Shown here: positions 37,826-48,051 of the stretch, in pieces | Position numbering within the stretch: the first letter of the stretch is position 1 | Layout of the letters: each line of letters starts with the position of its first letter | Source: Sphingobium xanthum | GTDB lineage: Bacteria; Pseudomonadota; Alphaproteobacteria; Sphingomonadales; Sphingomonadaceae | Assembly: GCF_019737615.1 (NCBI RefSeq) | Contig: NZ_JAHKKS010000002.1 | Coordinates: 1-64,000 of the forward strand | Direction of reading: 5' to 3' | DNA length: 64,000 nucleotides | Position numbers and translations under genes: made by a program | The notes under the pieces: generated by a model | The model's database searches: none | What the model saw: only the letters and a program-made list of their open reading frames with translations | Told to the model about the DNA's origin: nothing

Positions 37826-39187
37826 TCAGAACGCGTTATCATGCGCCAGCACACCGAGTGTCGCCACGATGATCCGCAGATCGCGCCAGATCGACCAGTT
37901 GGTCACATATTCGAGGTCCGACTGAAGGCGGTTGATCAGATCCTCATGCCGATCAGTCGGCCCGCGATGGCCGCGCACCTGCGCCAGGCCAGTCATGCCG
38001 GGCTTGATGCAATGCCGCGCCCAATAGCGCTCGTCGACTTCCCAATAGAGGCTGTCTGCGGCCTTGGCTGCCGGCGCATGCGGACGCGGCCCGACGATGC
38101 TCATGTCGCCCTTCAGCACGTTCAGCAGCTGCGGCAGCTCGTCGATACTGGTCTTGCGCAGGAATGCGCCAACGCGCGTGACACGCGGGTCATCGCGCTC
38201 GGTGAGCTTCGCCGCTGCATGATCGGTCTTGCCGGCATGCATCGTGCGGAACTTGAAAATCGTGAACGGACGGGCATCCTTGCCGAGCCGCTGCTGGCGG
38301 AAGAACACCGGGCCGGGACCGGAGAGCTTGATGCCGATCGCCGCGCCGATCAACACGGGTGAGAGCAGAAGCAGCGCCGGCACGCCGATCACCAGGTCCA
38401 GCATGCGCTTGACGATCCGGTCACGGAACAGGAGCGGCCCGCCCGCCACGACGATGGTCGGATGATCGTCGAACGCGCTGACCTTGGTCGGCGCGAACCG
38501 GCGCATCTCCGGCACGAGGATCTCGCCTTTGGCCGAAAGCGCCGTGAGTGCGACACGCCAGTCCTCGATCCGTTCGGGCGGACAGGCAACGACCACCCGC
38601 TCCGCTCCGCCGACGCCATGCGCGAGCCGCTCAGCCATGGCCGCACCGCGTTGCGCCGGATCGACACCGATCGCAGCCGCGTCGATCCGCCAGGCCGTTG
38701 GCGGTGTTTCCACATCGACGCCGTCAACCAGCAAGACGGTGATGTGCGGCACTTCGCCCAGCAGGGCAATACCGATCCGCTCGATCAGCAATCGGGCCAC
38801 GTAAAGCCCGGAAGCCGCGATCACGAGACCGACGACGAAGGTGAGGCGCGAAAGCTGCTCGGCAACCTTGCCCAGATAGACGATGATGAGCATCAGCATC
38901 ACGGCCTGCGCCAGGCTCCATATCGCCTTCACCGCGCTCGCCTGACGATTGCCGATCATGCGGATGCCGTAGACGCCGCCATGGATCGCGATCAGCGCAT
39001 AAACGGGCGCGATCATGGCGAACATGATGATGCCGTGCGGCTTTCCCGGTTCGCCCCAGAGCGAGTGCAGCACCAGGATGTTGGCCAACAGAAAGCCAAG
39101 CCCCAGCACCGCGATGTCGATGAGGATGCTGACAATGTAGAGGCGCAGGCGCGCCACTTCCTTGGACGGCGCTCGGTTCGCAGTCAT
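37826..39187 (-). CDS. Polyprenyl glycosylphosphotransferase (exopolysaccharide initiating enzyme)
   Basis: A 453-residue WcaJ/WbaP-type enzyme that transfers a sugar-1-phosphate to undecaprenyl phosphate. Several N-terminal helices and a NAD-like domain precede the catalytic bacterial sugar transferase domain: [72 protein letters not shown]. It is the first gene of the seven-gene unit, so it probably sets which sugar starts the repeat. A second enzyme of this class is at 61664. Confidence 0.92.
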   Translation of the reverse strand: MTANRAPSKEVARLRLYIVSILIDIAVLGLGFLLANILVLHSLWGEPGKPHGIIMFAMIAPVYALIAIHGGVYGIRMIGNRQASAVKAIWSLAQAVMLMLIIVYLGKVAEQLSRLTFVVGLVIAASGLYVARLLIERIGIALLGEVPHITVLLVDGVDVETPPTAWRIDAAAIGVDPAQRGAAMAERLAHGVGGAERVVVACPPERIEDWRVALTALSAKGEILVPEMRRFAPTKVSAFDDHPTIVVAGGPLLFRDRIVKRMLDLVIGVPALLLLSPVLIGAAIGIKLSGPGPVFFRQQRLGKDARPFTIFKFRTMHAGKTDHAAAKLTERDDPRVTRVGAFLRKTSIDELPQLLNVLKGDMSIVGPRPHAPAAKAADSLYWEVDERYWARHCIKPGMTGLAQVRGHRGPTDRHEDLINRLQSDLEYVTNWSIWRDLRIIVATLGVLAHDNAF

Positions 39188-39352
39188 CGCCGCGCGCCTT
39201 GGCTCGGCGCTGGGTGCAGGTCAATGGGCTTTGGCATCTGCCTCCCCAGCCGCTCCTCCGAAAAACAGCAGCATGTGTCGGAATAAACCAGCTGGATCGT
39301 TCTACGCGCTGGATCATTTCGAATTACACTTTTATGACGATCAGCAAATACA

Positions 39353-40039
39353 ATGCTCAAGCCACCGAACCCAGCCGCCGCTGAACCTGTCCAGAGGATC
39401 CAGCAAAACCTTCTCGCAGTGCCCGAGCGCCGGCTGCTGACCTGGCTATGCAGTATCATGCCCGCCTGGGTGACGCCGGACAAGCTGACGTCGCTCGGCG
39501 TTTTCGGCGCGGTCCTCACCTTCGTCGGCTATGCGGCGAGCGGCTTCGGCGACCTTTGGCTGTGGCTGGCGATCGTCGGCTATGTCTTCCAGTGGTTCGG
39601 CGACTCGCTCGACGGCAGCCTGGCGCGCTACCGCCGCATCGAGCGGCCCGGCTATGGCTATTTCATCGATCATAGCTGCGACGGCATCGTGACATTGCTG
39701 ATCCTGGGCGGAATGGGGCTCAGCCCGTTCGTTCGGGTGGACCTCGCCATGTTCGCGGTGGTCGGCTATCTGCTGCTCTCGATCCATGCCTATTTGGCGG
39801 CGCGGGTGATGGGCGAGTTCAAGCTCTCTTATGGGCTTGCCGGGCCGACGGAACTGCGCTTCCTGCTCATCGGCATGACCATCGCGATGATGCTGTCCGA
39901 CCCCATTCGACGCCCGGCATTTTCGGGCTTCGACCTGATCGTGGGTGGCATGGGGACTTTGTTCGTCATCCTGTTCATCGCCCAGACGCTCTCTGCGGGC
40001 CGGCGCCTCGCCAAGGCCGAACAGACTCCCCTACCCTGA
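39353..40039 (+). CDS. CDP-alcohol phosphatidyltransferase family protein
   Basis: A 228-residue membrane enzyme. DSLDGSLARYRRIERPGYG and YFIDHSCD together form the family signature D-x2-D-G-x2-A-R-x8-G-x3-D-x3-D. It joins an alcohol to a CDP-activated lipid or polyol. Substrate unknown; it sits between two polysaccharide gene blocks and is the only gene there on the plus strand. Confidence 0.88.
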   Translation: MLKPPNPAAAEPVQRIQQNLLAVPERRLLTWLCSIMPAWVTPDKLTSLGVFGAVLTFVGYAASGFGDLWLWLAIVGYVFQWFGDSLDGSLARYRRIERPGYGYFIDHSCDGIVTLLILGGMGLSPFVRVDLAMFAVVGYLLLSIHAYLAARVMGEFKLSYGLAGPTELRFLLIGMTIAMMLSDPIRRPAFSGFDLIVGGMGTLFVILFIAQTLSAGRRLAKAEQTPLP

Positions 40040-40040
40040 C

Positions 40041-41339
40041 TCAACCCGCCTTGCGCAGGCCCTGCTCGGAACGGGCCGGCGCGGGCTGGTCCGGCCACAT
40101 GCCGCGCGTATCATAGACCGCCTTGTCGGCGCGTTCGTCGAGGGGCACGGACTTGAACACGTCATGATCGACGAGGACCACGAAAACCGCGCAATCCTCG
40201 ATCGCATCGTCGATGTCGATCAGAGTGACGCCGGTGCCGACAAACTCGGCGGGTACGCCCTGCGCATATGGCTCGACCAGCTTGATGCGCGGGCCGTAGC
40301 GCTTGGCGAGGCGATGGGCGACCTCGAGCGCGGGTGACTCCCGGAAATCGTCGATATTCGGCTTGAAGGCGAGACCGAGGCAGGCGACCTGCGCACCGGG
40401 GAGCTCGTCAATCAGCTTGCTGGCCTGCTCGACCACATAGTCCGTCTTGGCGAGATTGACCTCGCGCGCGGTGCGGATGATGCGGGCATTCTTGGGGTCG
40501 CCATGCACGATGAACCAGGGATCGACCGCGATGCAGTGACCACCCACGCCCGGGCCGGGCTGGAGGATGTTCACGCGCGGGTGGCGATTGGCGAGGCGGA
40601 TGACTTCCCAGACATCGATGCCCATGCCGTCCGCGATGACCGACAGTTCGTTGGCGAAGGCGATGTTCACGTCGCGATAGCTGTTCTCGACCAGCTTCAC
40701 CATTTCGGCGGCGCGGGCCGTGGTGGTGATGCACTCGCCGCGCACGAACTTGCGATAGAAGCTCAAAGCCTTCCGGGCGCAGCGCGGGGTGATGCCGCCG
40801 ATGCAACGGTCATTGTTGACCAGCTCGATGAGAATGCGGCCGGGCAGCACGCGCTCCGGGCAGTAAGCGATCGAGACTTCGGCACCGTTGCCGGGCAGCC
40901 CGGGCATCTTGAGGTCCGGACGCAGTTTCTGCAGCTCGTCGCGCATCGCCTCGGTCGTGCCGACCGGCGAGGTGCTCTCGAGAATGACGACATTGCCCGG
41001 CTTGAGGACCGGCGCGATCGTGCGGGCGGCGCTCAGCACATAGCTGATATCCGGCGCATTATCCTCGCTGACCGGGGTCGGCACGGCGATGACGAACACG
41101 TCGGCCGGCTCGATCGTGAGCGAGGCGCGCAGCGTGCCGCGGGCAACGACGCCCTGGACGAGACCATCTAGATCGACTTCCTCGATATGCACCTTGCCGC
41201 TGTTGACCGTCTCGACCACATGCGGGGTCACGTCGACGCCGAGCACGCTCATGCCCGAGCGGGCGATCAAAGCGGCGGTCGGCAGGCCGATATAGCCGAG
41301 GCCGATGACGGCAACCTTGGTGTCGTGCTCAACGGGCAT
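40041..41339 (-). CDS. wecC: UDP-N-acetyl-D-mannosamine dehydrogenase
   Basis: A 432-residue NAD-dependent dehydrogenase that oxidises UDP-ManNAc to UDP-ManNAcA. The Rossmann motif VAVIGLGYIGLPTAALIA, the STSPVGTTEAMRDEL segment and the catalytic Cys in GVGGHCIAVDPWF are visible. ATG 41339 overlaps wecB by 11 bases, so the two are translated together. Some family members act on UDP-GlcNAc instead, but wecB upstream favours ManNAc. Confidence 0.92.
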   Translation of the reverse strand: MPVEHDTKVAVIGLGYIGLPTAALIARSGMSVLGVDVTPHVVETVNSGKVHIEEVDLDGLVQGVVARGTLRASLTIEPADVFVIAVPTPVSEDNAPDISYVLSAARTIAPVLKPGNVVILESTSPVGTTEAMRDELQKLRPDLKMPGLPGNGAEVSIAYCPERVLPGRILIELVNNDRCIGGITPRCARKALSFYRKFVRGECITTTARAAEMVKLVENSYRDVNIAFANELSVIADGMGIDVWEVIRLANRHPRVNILQPGPGVGGHCIAVDPWFIVHGDPKNARIIRTAREVNLAKTDYVVEQASKLIDELPGAQVACLGLAFKPNIDDFRESPALEVAHRLAKRYGPRIKLVEPYAQGVPAEFVGTGVTLIDIDDAIEDCAVFVVLVDHDVFKSVPLDERADKAVYDTRGMWPDQPAPARSEQGLRKAG

Positions 41340-42465
41340 CGGCGATGATCCTTGCGATGCGGCTGGCGGCCTGGCCGTCGCCGAAGGGATTATGGGCGCG
41401 CGCCATGGCGCTGTAGGCTTCCTTATCGTCCAGAAGCGTGAAAATTTCAGCAACGATCCGTGCGCGATCCGTGCCGACGAGCTTCGCCGTGCCCGCCTCG
41501 ACGCCCTCGGGCCGCTCGGTCGTCTCGCGCATGACCAGCACCGGCTTGCCGAGCGAGGGCGCTTCTTCCTGCACGCCGCCGCTGTCGGTCAGGACGATCT
41601 CGCAGGCATCGAGTAGGCCGACGAAGTTCGGATAATCGAGCGGCGCGATCATCGCGACATTGCCGAGACCGGCCAGCGCATCGTCCATGACCTTGCGGAC
41701 ATTGGGATTGGGATGGACCGGGAAGATCACGGCCACGTCATCGCGCGCGGCGATATCGCGGATGGCGCCGGCGATATTGGCCATGCCGTCGCCGAAATTC
41801 TCGCGACGGTGGCTGGTGACGGCGATGATCCGCTTGCCCGCGAAGCGCGCCGCGATCGGGCCGATACCGGCCGCGAGCGATGGCGTCTCCCGGATGCGCG
41901 CCTGCGTCGCGAGGAGCGCGTCGATCACCGTGTTGCCGGTGACGTGGATGCTCGCCTCGTCGCGGCTCTCAGCGCGCAGGGCGTTGGCGGCGGCATCGGT
42001 CGGCGCAAAGTTCATGTCGGCGATGCAAGCGACGACGCGGCGATTCACTTCTTCCGGCCAGGGATGATGAATGTCGCCGCTGCGCAGGCCAGCCTCGACA
42101 TGGCCGACCGGGATCTTGCGGTAATAAGCGGCGAGGCTCGCGACCATCGTGGTCAGCGTGTCGCCATGGACGAGGACGCGGTCCGGCTTTTCGGCATCGA
42201 ACGCCTCGCCCAGCGCCGTGATGAGGCGGGCGGTCAGCGAGTCCAAAGTCTGGTCGGGCTGCATGATGTCGAGATCGATGTCCGGCACGATGCCGGCCAG
42301 TTCGAGCACCTGATCGAGCAAGGCGCGATGCTGCGCTGTGACGCACACGCGCGTCTCGATGCCCGGCGTGGCCTGAAGCGCATGCACGACCGGGAACATC
42401 TTGATCGCCTCCGGGCGCGTGCCGAACACAACGATGACTTTCTGCGTTCCCACGAGCGTGCTCAC
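41329..42465 (-). CDS. wecB: UDP-N-acetylglucosamine 2-epimerase (non-hydrolysing)
   Basis: A 378-residue GT-B-like epimerase making UDP-ManNAc. VIVVFGTRPEAIKMFPVV, VHGDTLTTM, GHVEAGLRSGD and the late LTDSGGVQEEAPSLGKPVL are diagnostic. It is the first gene of the wecB-wecC pair. It supplies ManNAcA for a surface polymer. Confidence 0.94.
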   Translation of the reverse strand: MSTLVGTQKVIVVFGTRPEAIKMFPVVHALQATPGIETRVCVTAQHRALLDQVLELAGIVPDIDLDIMQPDQTLDSLTARLITALGEAFDAEKPDRVLVHGDTLTTMVASLAAYYRKIPVGHVEAGLRSGDIHHPWPEEVNRRVVACIADMNFAPTDAAANALRAESRDEASIHVTGNTVIDALLATQARIRETPSLAAGIGPIAARFAGKRIIAVTSHRRENFGDGMANIAGAIRDIAARDDVAVIFPVHPNPNVRKVMDDALAGLGNVAMIAPLDYPNFVGLLDACEIVLTDSGGVQEEAPSLGKPVLVMRETTERPEGVEAGTAKLVGTDRARIVAEIFTLLDDKEAYSAMARAHNPFGDGQAASRIARIIADAR

Positions 42466-42778
42466 CCCTCACCGATGGTCACGAATGCCGTTACTGCGCG
42501 AATGTGAAAGCTGCGTAAAGCATTGGTACGGGGTCGAGAGCGTCGATGATTTGCCGGCGGTTGTGGCACGGGAGCATCCATCTTTTGCGCAATTTTCTTG
42601 CGAAGGTTCGGAAGGTTTGGGGGTCGTGCGGAATTTTTTCGAGCTTTCAGCGAGTCGGTATGACGGAACGCGCCTTGCCTGAGGGCAGGATGCCAAGGGT
42701 TTTCGAATGTAGGATAGTGGTTTTTCTCAGCAAAGCGCGACGCTTGAACGCATCTGGTTCGGCAATTACTGTAAGGCG
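42466..42778. other. Divergent promoter region between wecB and the YrhB-like gene
   Basis: These 313 bp are less GC-rich than the flanks. No gene was recognised. Both promoters should lie here, but I cannot pick a convincing -35/-10 pair. Confidence 0.45.
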
Positions 42779-43042
42779 ATGACGAGGATTGAGGCAGAAG
42801 CCCTCGCGGACAAAACACTCCAGGACATGGTCGGTCGATATGATCCGCCGTGTTCGATTATGCGCGACAAGACAATCGAACTTTCTGGTGGCTGGGTCTG
42901 CTTCTATCAATCGACGGAATATCTTCGTTCAGGCAATTTCAGCGATCGTCTGGTCGGCAATGGTCCGTTCTATGTCGGACACAACGGCTCCGTTCAGGAA
43001 CTCCTCAGCGCACTCCCCTGGGAAGCGCAGATCGACGGCTAA
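42779..43042 (+). CDS. YrhB/Imm35-like small protein (orphan immunity-type domain)
   Basis: An 87-residue soluble protein. ELSGGWVCFYQSTEYLRSG and LVGNGPFYVGHNGSVQELL follow the YrhB domain pattern, which also forms the Imm35 immunity-protein family of polymorphic toxin systems. E. coli YrhB acts as a small chaperone. No toxin gene lies beside it. GC is about 54% by hand count, lower than the neighbours. The ribosome binding site AAGG is close to the ATG, so start choice is uncertain. Confidence 0.65.
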   Translation: MTRIEAEALADKTLQDMVGRYDPPCSIMRDKTIELSGGWVCFYQSTEYLRSGNFSDRLVGNGPFYVGHNGSVQELLSALPWEAQIDG

Positions 43043-43069
43043 GTCATCGCGTCCCGGCTGACTACTGCC

Positions 43070-44233
43070 TCACCCCGCCACCAGCGCCGCATCCCTCAGC
43101 CCGCGCCAGACGCGCGCGGCCTGCACGCTCTCGACGACATCGTGGACGCGGACGATCTGGGCGCCCTGCTCGATTGCCTTGAGCGCGAGGGCGACCGATC
43201 CGCCGAGGCGATCGGCGACGGCGGCGCCGTCCGTGAGGGCGCCGACCATGCGTTTGCGGCTCGCGCCGAACAGGATGGGCACACCAAGGCCATGGAAAAG
43301 CGCGAGATTGTTCACGATGCGCGTATCGTCCTGCAGTGCCTTGCCGAAGCCGATACCGGGATCGACGATGATCTTCCCCTTGGGGATGCCTGCCGCGACG
43401 CAGGCGGCGATACGCGCTTCCAGCCAGTCGAAAATCTGGAGATCGATGCTTGCGCCGACCCCAATGCTACCTGGCGCGCCGGCCTTGTATGTGACCGCGC
43501 CGCCATGCGGATCGTCCCCGGCAGAGGGGCTGTGCATCAGCATCACCGGGCAACCGGCGGCCGCGATGACTTCCAAGGCGCGCGGATCGTGCGTCAGGCC
43601 GGTCACATCGTTGACGATGCCGGCACCGGCGGCCAGCGCGGCTTCCATCACCGCGGCCTTGCGGGTGTCGATAGAGACGATGATGCCGCTGCGCGCGAGC
43701 CGCTCGATCACCGGAACGGTGCGGGCGATCTCGTCGCCTTCCCACACGGCTTCCGCACCCGGCCGCGTGGACTCGCCGCCGACATCGACGATGGCAGCGC
43801 CAGCGAGCTGCATCGCGAAGCCGGAATCGGCGGCTTTCTCGGGATCGCCGATCAGCTTGCCGCCGTCCGAGAAGCTGTCCGGGGTCATGTTGAGGATGCC
43901 CATGACCTGTGGCGTATCGAAGCGCAGGACGCGCTCGCCGAAGGTCATCGGCGGGCGTTGCGCGACGAGGGCGGCCATCAGGCGTGCGGCGCGCTCCCCA
44001 ACCTCGTCGGGCAGGCTCGCCTGCCAACGATCGAAGGCTTCGAGCGGGATTTGCGCCTTGCCGGCTTCGCCATCCGGGGTGATCCAGCGCGCCTCGACGG
44101 CCTGAAACCAGATGAGCCCGCCCGCGAGACGGCGGAACTGATCCTCCTCCAGGCCGACGGGCGTGTCGATGAACCAGATCGGGCGGAGGTAGAGGCGCGC
44201 GCCTGCTGGCGGGCCGGAGAGATGATCGCTCAT
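43070..44233 (-). CDS. folP: Dihydropteroate synthase with an N-terminal extension
   Basis: A 387-residue enzyme; the TIM-barrel catalytic part begins at about residue 107 with TPQVMGILNMTPDSFSDGG. VDVGGESTRPGA, DVTGLTHDPRAL and GASRKRMVG are present, so pterin and pABA sites look intact. About 100 residues at the N-terminus are extra compared with the usual 280-residue enzyme and have no recognised domain. ATG 44233 (MSDHLSGPP) is chosen; an upstream in-frame ATG would extend into a REP-like repeat. Confidence 0.92.
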   Translation of the reverse strand: MSDHLSGPPAGARLYLRPIWFIDTPVGLEEDQFRRLAGGLIWFQAVEARWITPDGEAGKAQIPLEAFDRWQASLPDEVGERAARLMAALVAQRPPMTFGERVLRFDTPQVMGILNMTPDSFSDGGKLIGDPEKAADSGFAMQLAGAAIVDVGGESTRPGAEAVWEGDEIARTVPVIERLARSGIIVSIDTRKAAVMEAALAAGAGIVNDVTGLTHDPRALEVIAAAGCPVMLMHSPSAGDDPHGGAVTYKAGAPGSIGVGASIDLQIFDWLEARIAACVAAGIPKGKIIVDPGIGFGKALQDDTRIVNNLALFHGLGVPILFGASRKRMVGALTDGAAVADRLGGSVALALKAIEQGAQIVRVHDVVESVQAARVWRGLRDAALVAG

Positions 44234-44310
44234 GCCCGAAGCCGTAGGGTGTGTCTTGTCACACCGCAACGGGTGGTGTTGGATCGCAGGGCGGACTTTT
44301 GAATTCGACC

Positions 44311-44409
44311 GTTCCCCGGTGTAGGCCGGGGTCCAGACTCGGCGCAAAGCGCCGACGCGCTGCCGCGCGCACTTTTAGCGGGCATGGACCCCGGCCTGCG
44401 CCGGGGAAC
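44311..44409. repeat. REP-type inverted pair with 25-bp arms
   Basis: The arms at 44311-44335 and 44385-44409 are complementary at 23 of 25 positions (GTTCCCCGG at the outer ends, GGTCCA inside). Between them a smaller perfect hairpin, CGGCGC-AAA-GCGCCG, is nested at about 44340-44354. The element occupies the divergent gap between folP and the SRPBCC gene. Confidence 0.75.
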
Positions 44410-44524
44410 AGCTAGCGCGCGACGTCGCTCGGTCTTCGCAGTCTTGTTAGAACCGCATGGGCCGCCCCTTCGAAACCCTGCGCTTTCATGATATGGCGCG
44501 CCGCAGCGAAATCGGAGTGGGACC

Positions 44525-45022
44525 GTGGCTGCCCGGGAATTCGTCCTCGTCACGCATTGGCATTTCGACGCACCGATCGAGCGTGTCTGGACGCTGATCG
44601 AACGCACGGACGACTGGCCGCTCTGGTGGCCGGCGGTGCGCGCCGTGGCGACCCTGCGCGAGGGCGACGCGCGCGGCATCGGCGCGGTGCGGCGGCTGAG
44701 CTGGCGGACTGCCCTGCCCTATTCTTTGAGCTTCGATGTCGAGGTGACGCAGATCGAGCCGCTGGCGTTCATCGAGGGGCGCGCGAGCGGCGAGCTGGAC
44801 GGCGTGGGCCAATGGACCTTCGCGGCGGACGGCGAGCGGACGGTGGTGCGCTATGAGTGGCGCGTCGAGGTGACCAAGCCGTGGATGCGGCTGATGGCGC
44901 CGGTGCTGCGGCCCGCCTTTGCATGGAATCACGGGAAGGTGATGTCCTGGGGCGAAGATGGCGGGCGCAGGCGGCTGGCGCTGGGTGAGGTCTGCGATGC
45001 CCAGCTCGCAGCACCACCCCAA

Positions 45023-45034
<12 letters not shown>
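44525..45034 (+). CDS. SRPBCC family protein (START-like ligand-binding fold)
   Basis: A 169-residue polyketide-cyclase/START-like protein. VTHWHFDAPIERVWTLIER is the typical first strand and helix, followed by RVEVTKPWMRLMAPVLRPAF in the long C-terminal helix. The start is GTG 44525. The last residues (PPQPLL) and the stop codon at 45032-45034 fall inside a palindromic hairpin, suggesting that the repeat now supplies the C-terminus. The ligand is unknown. Confidence 0.8.
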
Positions 45035-46452
<1,418 letters not shown>

Positions 46453-46481
46453 ATGTCGCAGCCGGTGGATAAAATATTTTC

Positions 46482-47048
46482 TCAGCCCAGCCAGATCGAC
46501 ACCAGAAGCCACAGACCGATGATGGCGAAGAGCGACGCGGCGACGATCCGCACCGCCTTGAGCGGCACGCGGCGCACGAGTTCCTCGCCGAGGAAGACGG
46601 CCGGGACATTGGCGAGCATCATGCCGAGCGTGGTGCCGAGCGTGACAAGCGCCACGTCCTGAAAGCGCGCGGCGAGCGCGACGGTCGCGACCTGCGTCTT
46701 GTCGCCCATCTCTACGAGGAAGAAGGCGATCGTCGTCGTGACGAACGCGCCGAAGCGGGCTGGCTTGTCCTCCAGATCGTCGATCTTGTCGGGGATGAGC
46801 GTCCAGGCCGCCATGGCGATGAACGAGAGCGCAATGACGATCCGGAACCAGTCCGCCTCGAACAGCGAGGCGACGCTGGCGCCGAGAAAGGCGGCGCAGG
46901 CATGATTGGCGAGCGTCGCGGCGAGAATGCCGAAGATGATCGGCACGGGCTTGCGGAAGCGGGTGGCCAGCAGGATGGCAAGCAGCTGGGTCTTGTCGCC
47001 GATTTCGGCGAGAGCGACGACGAGCGAGGAAGTGAACAGAGCATCCAT
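46482..47048 (-). CDS. TMEM165/GDT1 (UPF0016) family manganese transporter
   Basis: A 188-residue membrane protein with about six helices in two halves. Each half carries the family E-x-G-D-K-T motif (LAEIGDKTQLLAILLAT and LVEMGDKTQVATVALAA), the metal-transport signature. Bacterial members export manganese. ATG 47048 gives the standard MDALFTSSLVVALAE opening; the upstream GTG at 47078 lies inside a hairpin. A yybP-ykoY riboswitch precedes it. Confidence 0.93.
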   Translation of the reverse strand: MDALFTSSLVVALAEIGDKTQLLAILLATRFRKPVPIIFGILAATLANHACAAFLGASVASLFEADWFRIVIALSFIAMAAWTLIPDKIDDLEDKPARFGAFVTTTIAFFLVEMGDKTQVATVALAARFQDVALVTLGTTLGMMLANVPAVFLGEELVRRVPLKAVRIVAASLFAIIGLWLLVSIWLG

Positions 47049-47053
47049 GGAGC

Positions 47054-47119
47054 AAAAATCCGGCCCGGCAGAAGACACGCAACGACATCACGTGTCCCGC
47101 CGGGCTGAAGCGGACACGT
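47054..47119 (-). promoter_or_regulatory. Riboswitch expression platform with two alternative hairpins
   Basis: Antiterminator-like pairing: ACGTGTCC (47119-47112) with GGACACGT (47097-47090). Competing pairing: GACACG (47096-47091) with CGTGTC (47079-47074), extended by GCCCGGC (47105-47099) with GCCGGGC (47069-47063), and followed by TTTTT (47058-47054). The segment GGACACGT belongs to both, so the two cannot form together. Confidence 0.65.
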
Positions 47120-47230
47120 CATGCCATTGGTCTCGCCTGGATGCTTGATCCCCCGCGCGCCACGGCCTCTCGACCGAGTATGTTGACGCATGAGCCCGCC
47201 TGGGTGGGCGGCTGGCTACTCCCCAGATGA
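47120..47230 (-). ncRNA. yybP-ykoY manganese riboswitch aptamer
   Basis: On the minus strand the conserved elements occur in order: GGGGAGTAGCC (47224-47214), GTCAACATACTCGG (47187-47174) and GGCGAGACC (47137-47129). They match the known yybP-ykoY leaders of mntP and alx. The element directly precedes a TMEM165-type exporter gene, a standard target. High manganese should turn the gene on. Confidence 0.88.
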
Positions 47231-47334
47231 CCGGGCCCCCGCTAGGGGAAAGCCGCCAGCGCGTCAAGAAAACGGCGGCAGGGCGACGCGATTTCTGATA
47301 GTGTCCGCCCACCGCGGGGAGGAGGACCGACCTC

Positions 47335-48051
47335 ATGGCACTCAAGGTGATCGGCGCCGGACTGGGGCGCACCGGCACGCTGTCGCTCAAGTTCGCGCTG
47401 GAACATCTGGGCTTCGGCCCCTGCTATCATATGGTCGAAGCCATGGCGTCGATGCCGACGGCGCTGCCCAAATGGCTGGACGTCATCGACGGGCGGCCGG
47501 ACTGGGACGCGGTGTTCGAGGGTTATGCGGCGACCGTGGATCACCCAGGCTGCCAGTATTGGCGCGAGATAGCCGCGCACTTTCCGGACGCAAAGGTCAT
47601 CCTCACCGTTCGTGATCCCGAAAGCTGGTTCCGCTCGGCCAATGCCACGATCCTGTCGCCGGGTATGCTGCACATGCTGGACGAGACGCCGGCCAAGCCG
47701 TTTTTCGACGCCACGGTGCATGGCGCCTTTGGCGATGGCATCGCGGACGCCGACCATATGATCGACTATTTCAAGCGCTGGAATGCGGCAGTGATCGAGG
47801 CGATTCCGGCCGAGCGGTTGCTGGTATTCGAGGCGAAGCAGGGATGGCAGCCGTTGTGCGCCTTTCTCGGCGTGCCTGTGCCGACCATCCCTTATCCGCG
47901 CGTCAATGAGCGGCGGGAGATGCAGGAGGGCCTGGAGAAGATGCCGGACATCGGCGCAGCCGGTCCGCCGAGCCTCGAAATGATGGCCGAGATGGGAAGG
48001 ATGCGGCTGGAAATGATGCGCGCTGCGGCTTTCGGCAGCATCGCGGCCTAG
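47335..48051 (+). CDS. Sulfotransferase-4-like P-loop protein
   Basis: A 238-residue protein. KVIGAGLGRTGTLSLKFALE is the PAPS-binding P-loop region and VILTVRDPESWFRSANATI the 3'-phosphate motif of sulfotransferase-like proteins often mislabelled as NAD-dependent epimerases. Substrate unknown. Its stop codon and that of rnhB share the palindrome CTAG (48048-48051). Confidence 0.8.
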   Translation: MALKVIGAGLGRTGTLSLKFALEHLGFGPCYHMVEAMASMPTALPKWLDVIDGRPDWDAVFEGYAATVDHPGCQYWREIAAHFPDAKVILTVRDPESWFRSANATILSPGMLHMLDETPAKPFFDATVHGAFGDGIADADHMIDYFKRWNAAVIEAIPAERLLVFEAKQGWQPLCAFLGVPVPTIPYPRVNERREMQEGLEKMPDIGAAGPPSLEMMAEMGRMRLEMMRAAAFGSIAA

